DNA of 64,000 bases from Bog-950 sp964615305 (GTDB lineage: Bacteria; Bacteroidota; Bacteroidia; Chitinophagales; LD1): positions 25,423 to 89,422 of the forward strand of contig CAZTNA010000012.1 of NCBI GenBank assembly GCA_964615305.1. The letters run 5' to 3'. Made by a program: the position numbers and the translations under genes. Below, in pieces: positions 59,916 through 64,000 of the stretch. How positions within the stretch are numbered: the stretch's first letter is position 1; every line of letters starts with the position of its first letter. The notes below the pieces were generated by a model, which was not told where the DNA came from, ran no database searches, and saw only the letters and a program-made list of their open reading frames with translations.

Positions 59916-60830
59916 TTATGTATTGCGTTTCCCTTCTACAAGCATAAGTAACTGAAAAGCTAATTGCAAACTACCGCGCTTAATTTCAATTTTAGCTCTA
60001 TCGTTTACTTGCTTTTCAAAAATTTCGAAATTGTTTTGTGTGGCGGCTTCAATTTCTAAAATAAAATCGGCTTTGCGCAGTTCGTTCATTTCTTCTTCTC
60101 TCGGAAAAAAATTCAAAGCAGCAATCTGAGCAATTTCGTTTCCGGTTAAATATTTTGAGTAGCGAATGCCGGTAGGCAAGCCATCGAAACCAATTCCTAC
60201 TTCGTTGGCCATTTTAAAGCCGGGAATAGAAATAATATTTTCAGCACCAACACGCGCCCAAAACTGCTTTCCCATACGGGCTATGTAATTCATCTTGGTA
60301 GGGTCAATGCTTCCTTCCGCGTTCATCACACTTTCGTTTATGTGAATCATTTTCACTTCGCAAACAATTAAGTTTCCCGCCCCACCTCCTTGGCCGGTTT
60401 CAATTACATCTTTTACTTCGCACTCAAACTGAACAAAGCACTCACCTACACGCGGAGGTTTTACGGTAAGTGAATCAACCGCTGTTAGTCCTGATTTTGA
60501 AAATTCGTTTACCCCCTTCTCGTACATGTGTGCTGCCAGATTCATTTGGTAAAGCATGTCGTAATTGGGAATGTTCACCACACATTCTTTAACTTCTAAA
60601 ACATTGTCATGCGTGTTTTTAGTAGCACCCGTGCGCCCGCTGCGGGCAGGAGAAAAAACCAAAACCGGTGGGTTAGAACCAAAACAATTGAAGAACGAGA
60701 ATGGCGAAAGGTTTACGTTTCCATTTTTATCAATGGTAGAAACAAAGGCGATGGGGCGCGGGGCAATGGCACTTAGTAAATGCTCGTGCAATTTTTGGTG
60801 TGAGATATCGGAAGGCGAAATGGATAGCAT
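59916..60830 (-). CDS. Flavin reductase domain protein
   Basis: A 304-residue protein whose first 200 residues form a split-barrel flavin reductase-like domain: IAPRPIAFVSTIDKNGNVN and LSPFSFFNCFGSNPPVLVFS are the standard blocks that bind FMN. The C-terminal 100 residues are helical. Such proteins reduce FMN for a monooxygenase or act as flavin-binding oxidoreductases. The gene lies 1 base after the 91-residue membrane protein and 4 before the hydrolase, in the FAH operon, so it may belong to aromatic amino acid breakdown. Confidence 0.85.
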   Translation of the reverse strand: MLSISPSDISHQKLHEHLLSAIAPRPIAFVSTIDKNGNVNLSPFSFFNCFGSNPPVLVFSPARSGRTGATKNTHDNVLEVKECVVNIPNYDMLYQMNLAAHMYEKGVNEFSKSGLTAVDSLTVKPPRVGECFVQFECEVKDVIETGQGGGAGNLIVCEVKMIHINESVMNAEGSIDPTKMNYIARMGKQFWARVGAENIISIPGFKMANEVGIGFDGLPTGIRYSKYLTGNEIAQIAALNFFPREEEMNELRKADFILEIEAATQNNFEIFEKQVNDRAKIEIKRGSLQLAFQLLMLVEGKRNT

Positions 60831-60831
60831 A

Positions 60832-61107
60832 TCAGTTTTTGACTAATTGATAGAAAGTGGGAGCTAAAACTCCTATGCTTAGCAGCACAATGTAGATATT
60901 TCTGAAGCGCAGGTTTTTGTTCGTCATCAAAAGCACATCAAAAATCATCATGGCAACAAACCACAGAGCCAGAAAAATTAAACGGGTAGTGTCGGCTTGG
61001 GGAGCAAAATCATGTTCGCGACCGGCACCGTGGTAAGCAATTTCGAACATGGTGCGGGCGCCTGCGCCCATAATTACAAGCAAAAGAGCAATCAAATAGT
61101 ATTTCAT
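60832..61107 (-). CDS. Small membrane protein of unknown function
   Basis: A 91-residue protein with three predicted membrane helices (YYLIALLLVIMGAGA, LIFLALWFVAMMIFDVLLM, IYIVLLSIGVLAPTFYQLV). No family was recognised. The ATG at 61107 overlaps the fumarylacetoacetase stop (ATGA), so it is coupled to that gene; the upstream ATG at 61134 is less likely. It ends 1 base before the flavin reductase start. Confidence 0.75.
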   Translation of the reverse strand: MKYYLIALLLVIMGAGARTMFEIAYHGAGREHDFAPQADTTRLIFLALWFVAMMIFDVLLMTNKNLRFRNIYIVLLSIGVLAPTFYQLVKN

Positions 61108-62381
61108 AATGCTGGAAGAATTTTTCCTGCACATTCACCAAAGCCAATTCGCACTCCATTTTTTTCTGCATAGCCACGCATTACAACTGTGTCATTATCC
61201 AGAATAAATTTTCGTTCTGTTCCATCAGGCATTTGTATAGGGTTTTTTCCCTGCCACGAAATTTCGAGCATGGAACCGTACGAGCCAACTTCGGGTCCGC
61301 TGATGGTACCGCTGGCATACATATCGCCAATACAAATGTTACAGCCGTTTACAGTGTGGTGTGCCAGTTGCTGCGCCATGTTCCAATACATGTATTTGAA
61401 ATTACTCTGCGAAACAATTTTCCCTTTTCCGTTTTCAGGAACTATCTCCACCTCTAAGCTGATGTCGAAATTTTTTTTGCCATCAAATTTTAAATAGGAA
61501 AGCACTTCAGGTTCCTGTTTCGGGGTTTCTACTCGAAAAGGTTCAAGCGCTTCGAGTGTTACAATCCACGGAGAAATTGTTGAGCCGAAATTTTTTGCCA
61601 GAAAAGGACCGAGCGGCACGTATTCCCATTTCTGAATATCGCGGGCACTCCAGTCGTTGAACAACACCAATCCAAAAATGTAATCGTCTGCATTGGCTGT
61701 TGAAATGCTTTCACCAAGTTGTGTGGGCTTGCCTGTGATGAATGCCACCTCCAATTCAAAATCTAAAAGTTTTGATGGCACAAATGATGGTGCTGCGGCA
61801 TCGTCAGCTTTGGTTTGTCCTTTAGGGCGGTGAATGGGAGTTCCGGAAACAACAATAGAAGAAGCGCGACCATGATAGCCCACCGGTAAATGTTTCCAAT
61901 TTGGTAGCAATGCATTTGCCGGATCGCGAAACATTTTACCGACATTGGTTGCATGTTCCATACTCGAGTAAAAATCGGTGTAGTTGGGAATATGAACCGG
62001 CAAAAGCATTTCAGCTTCGTTTTGCTTTATCAGTACTGTTTTTTTCAGTCCGGCATTGTCGCGCAACTCTGAGTTTTCTGCATTCAACAAATCAGAAATT
62101 CTTTCACGCACTGCGTTTGTAATCGGTTTACCAAGGGCAATAAAATCGTTCAGTGAGTTTTTCTCAAATACAGCTACGTCAAAAGGGAAAGGCACCTTAT
62201 CAAACAAACCGGCACGCGCTACAGCATTGAGATCAAGAACATATTCGCCAATAGCAACTCCCACACATGGTGTTCGCCCGGGCGCAGTAAAAATTCCGAA
62301 TGGCAAATTTTGAATAGGAAAATCGCTGCCGGGTTTTACTTCTACCCAGCTTTTTAATTGAGGATTGTTGGCTCTGCTCAT
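61104..62381 (-). CDS. fahA: Fumarylacetoacetase
   Basis: A 425-residue FAH enzyme that splits fumarylacetoacetate to fumarate and acetoacetate, the last step of tyrosine breakdown. Blocks: LPFGIFTAPGRTPCVGVAIG, YTDFYSSMEHATNVGKMFRD (catalytic region), PVGYHGRASSIVVSGTPIHR, LDFELEVAFITGKPTQLGE (metal Glu), FGLVLFNDWSARDIQKWEYV and GTISGPEVGSYGSMLE. Length is typical of the family. The ATG at 62381 is preferred, as 25 residues before it, up to 62456, are hydrophobic and out of family, and overlap the divergent ABA4-like gene. It leads a four-gene operon. Confidence 0.96.
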   Translation of the reverse strand: MSRANNPQLKSWVEVKPGSDFPIQNLPFGIFTAPGRTPCVGVAIGEYVLDLNAVARAGLFDKVPFPFDVAVFEKNSLNDFIALGKPITNAVRERISDLLNAENSELRDNAGLKKTVLIKQNEAEMLLPVHIPNYTDFYSSMEHATNVGKMFRDPANALLPNWKHLPVGYHGRASSIVVSGTPIHRPKGQTKADDAAAPSFVPSKLLDFELEVAFITGKPTQLGESISTANADDYIFGLVLFNDWSARDIQKWEYVPLGPFLAKNFGSTISPWIVTLEALEPFRVETPKQEPEVLSYLKFDGKKNFDISLEVEIVPENGKGKIVSQSNFKYMYWNMAQQLAHHTVNGCNICIGDMYASGTISGPEVGSYGSMLEISWQGKNPIQMPDGTERKFILDNDTVVMRGYAEKNGVRIGFGECAGKILPAL

Positions 62382-62443
62382 AATATTTTCAAAGCACAAG
62401 TTTAAGCAGATATGTAATACTTTAGTCAGGCAACAAAAAAAAT

Positions 62444-62881
62444 ATGGAACCCACACAACTTTTTAAAATGGCCAACAGCATTGCCATACTTGGTTGGATA
62501 GTAATGGTCGTGCTGCATAACCGTCCGCTTACCTTTAAAATAATTTTCAACGGAATTATAGTGCTGCTTTGTGCATTTTATGCCGCGGTTGTTTGTTACA
62601 GCATGTCGCAGCCATCAAGCGGTGGAAATTTTTCATCGTTGGAAGGGGTAAAGACGCTTTTCACCAACCCAATAGGAGTGTTGGCTGGTTGGGTGCATTA
62701 TTTGGCGTTTGATATGCTGACGGGTTTGTTCATCATTTACCATTCATCTAAAAACAATATCAGCCGATGGGCCATACTCCCCTGTTTGTTTTTTACGTTT
62801 ATGCTGGGGCCGGTTGGCTGGTTGATGTATTACATTACGCTGTGCGCTAAGCAAAAGACCTGGTTGCCCGTTTATCAATAA
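62444..62881 (+). CDS. ABA4-like family membrane protein
   Basis: A 145-residue membrane protein of the ABA4-like (DUF4281) family. It has four membrane helices, with ANSIAILGWIVMVVLHNRP first and LAGWVHYLAFDMLTGLFIIY and LPCLFFTFMLGPVGWLMYYI later; the HYLAFDM-type block marks the family. Plant ABA4 is needed for neoxanthin synthesis, while bacterial members have no proven role. It diverges from fahA. Confidence 0.88.
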   Translation: MEPTQLFKMANSIAILGWIVMVVLHNRPLTFKIIFNGIIVLLCAFYAAVVCYSMSQPSSGGNFSSLEGVKTLFTNPIGVLAGWVHYLAFDMLTGLFIIYHSSKNNISRWAILPCLFFTFMLGPVGWLMYYITLCAKQKTWLPVYQ

Positions 62882-62890
62882 GCCCGGTAG

Positions 62891-63235
62891 TTAAACATCG
62901 AAGTTCCATTCAGGGTTTTCTGAGCTGAATTTTTTCCGGCTTTCTGCTTTTTCTATTTGCCGCTGAATAATCATATCGGCCATAATAGTGGCAGCATCGG
63001 CTTCTGAATTTTTTAGTGCTTCACTCAATTTTTTCTCGCTTACATCTATGCGATACAAAATCCATTTCAGTTTTTCAAAATCGCGTTGAATGAGTTCTTC
63101 AATTCGTTGGATAAGGAGTTGTCGAAAGGCGTGAAACTTTTCTTCTTCATTACTAGTTGTTGGAAGAAGGGTTTCGTCTATTTCAAATGAATCTGATAAT
63201 TGTTTTTGATATTCCACCTTGCTAAGGTATCTCAA
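62891..63235 (-). CDS. Conserved small helical protein of unknown function
   Basis: A 114-residue charged helical protein: FRQLLIQRIEELIQRDFEKL and LKWILYRIDVSEKKLSEALK form long amphipathic helices, and the end is KFSSENPEWNFDV. No signal peptide or catalytic motif. It overlaps the 3' end of the TIGR02757 gene by 14 bases, so both are cotranscribed on the minus strand. I do not recognise a named family. Confidence 0.75.
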   Translation of the reverse strand: MRYLSKVEYQKQLSDSFEIDETLLPTTSNEEEKFHAFRQLLIQRIEELIQRDFEKLKWILYRIDVSEKKLSEALKNSEADAATIMADMIIQRQIEKAESRKKFSSENPEWNFDV

Positions 63236-63998
63236 GTTTATCTAAAACACTTAACCCAAACAAAGCAAAGTCGTATTTCACAGGATCTTTCGGGTCGAAG
63301 GATTTTAGCTTTTCGGTGAGTTCAACCACCGTTTGCCAATCAGTTTGCTTGCGCTTAATCAGTCCAAGTTTGCGGGCAGTTCTATCCACATGCACATCGA
63401 GCGGAACAAATAGTTGCGATGGTTTTATCCTCTTCCACAAACCAAAGTCAACTCCATTTTTGTCCTTACGAACCATCCAGCGCAAAAACATATTCATGCG
63501 TTTGCAGGTGCTGCCACGTATGGGAGTGGCAATGTGTTTGCGAGTGCGATGAGGAGAATCTTCGAGTGAAAAGAAGTAATCGTGAAATGATGAAAGAATT
63601 TTGGATTGCGAATTGCCGATTTCGGATTTAAGAAATGCATCTTCCAGCGACTCGTGTTTTGAGTAGTGTTGTTTGAAAAACTCGATGAAGTAAAGCGCAT
63701 CTGTTGCATTGAATGTGCGGTGCTTGAAATCGAGAAACCGTTTTAAATCTTTCGGTTGATGATTCAACACAAAGTCATGTGGCGCGCCATCCATTAACTC
63801 AACCAACTTGTTTCCTGATGTAATGATTGATTTTCGATTCCCCCATGCCAGCATGGCAATCCAGAAGCCGATAATTTCTATGTCCTGTTTTTTAGTAAAC
63901 CGATGCGGAACGGAGATAGGGTCTGTTACAATAAATGAAGACGAATTGTATTGCTTGTATTTGCGCTCTAAAAGTTCGTAAATTTTTTCGCGCTGCAT
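63222..63998 (-). CDS. TIGR02757 family protein (DUF2400)
   Basis: A 258-residue protein of the TIGR02757 family, seen from DPISVPHRFTKKQDIEIIGF, IAMLAWGNRKSIITSGNKL, IRGSTCKRMNMFLRWMVR and PLDVHVDRTARKLGLIKR. The last two resemble the helix-hairpin and Asp of HhH-GPD base-excision glycosylases, so a DNA repair role is possible but not proven. The ATG at 63998 lies two bases from the window end; the family usually starts here, so the gene looks complete. Confidence 0.88.
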   Translation of the reverse strand: MQREKIYELLERKYKQYNSSSFIVTDPISVPHRFTKKQDIEIIGFWIAMLAWGNRKSIITSGNKLVELMDGAPHDFVLNHQPKDLKRFLDFKHRTFNATDALYFIEFFKQHYSKHESLEDAFLKSEIGNSQSKILSSFHDYFFSLEDSPHRTRKHIATPIRGSTCKRMNMFLRWMVRKDKNGVDFGLWKRIKPSQLFVPLDVHVDRTARKLGLIKRKQTDWQTVVELTEKLKSFDPKDPVKYDFALFGLSVLDKLEIP

Positions 63999-64000
63999 TA

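Overview
This 64 kb window is chromosomal DNA from a member of the Bacteroidota, probably a free-living Chitinophagales- or Sphingobacteriales-like lineage. The reasons are the Bacteroidota-typical families (DUF2480, DUF4271 next to hemD, the PpiD/SurA-type foldase, a TonB receptor with an N-terminal carboxypeptidase-regulatory domain, a propeller histidine kinase, S74 and collagen-like secreted proteins), the near absence of Shine-Dalgarno sequences, and short tight operons. I cannot place it to genus by eye. There are no rRNA genes and no CRISPR array.

Layout. 1-1764: 3' part of rpsA (ribosomal protein S1). 1825-8764 (minus): a seven-gene surface-modification operon (glycosyltransferase, FkbH-type HAD protein, methyltransferase, acyl carrier protein, MBOAT acyltransferase, SGNH-like protein, methyltransferase), which looks like a pathway loading an acyl or glyceryl group on a carrier protein and moving it to a glycan. 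8815-13541: a compact integrated element of about 4.7 kb in the 3' end of tRNA-Phe, bounded by a 61-bp direct repeat. It carries a tyrosine integrase, an excisionase-like HTH protein, a putative filamentous-phage-type (pII/CRI) replication initiator, iteron-like repeats and three unknown proteins, but no packaging or conjugation gene. 13520-13592: the intact tRNA-Phe. 13653-17378: envelope genes (lytic transglycosylase, DUF2480, PpiD-like foldase). 17826-23371: an RND efflux operon (adaptor, pump, TolC). 23475-38005: secreted and outer-membrane proteins (S74/YadA-head-like repeat protein, PhoD-like phosphatase with a TonB receptor, LpxH-like phosphoesterase, DEAD-box helicase, collagen-like protein, ACMSD-like amidohydrolase). 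38132-46790: DUF1015, HemW, a BamA/TamA-like protein, DUF4271, uroporphyrinogen-III synthase with a probable frameshifted lysine-rich N terminus, an ABC permease and a lipoprotein. 46802-50042: 3-hydroxyanthranilate dioxygenase, a membrane protein, a DNA alkylation repair protein and metF. 50125-54478: a SAM-I riboswitch followed by metH and an SRPBCC protein. 54475-58997: a propeller histidine kinase, a small propeller protein and a LuxR response regulator. 59012-63998: a fumarylacetoacetase operon with a flavin reductase and a hydrolase, an ABA4-like protein and a TIGR02757 protein.

How genes work together. metF and metH face away from each other and form the methyl branch of methionine synthesis, with SAM feedback on metH. 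HAAO (46.8 kb) and ACMSD (37.0 kb) are consecutive steps of tryptophan/kynurenine degradation, and FAH ends tyrosine degradation, so aromatic amino acid use is likely. The most unusual parts are the small tRNA-Phe element and the A10 slippery run that separates the ATG of hemD from its catalytic domain.
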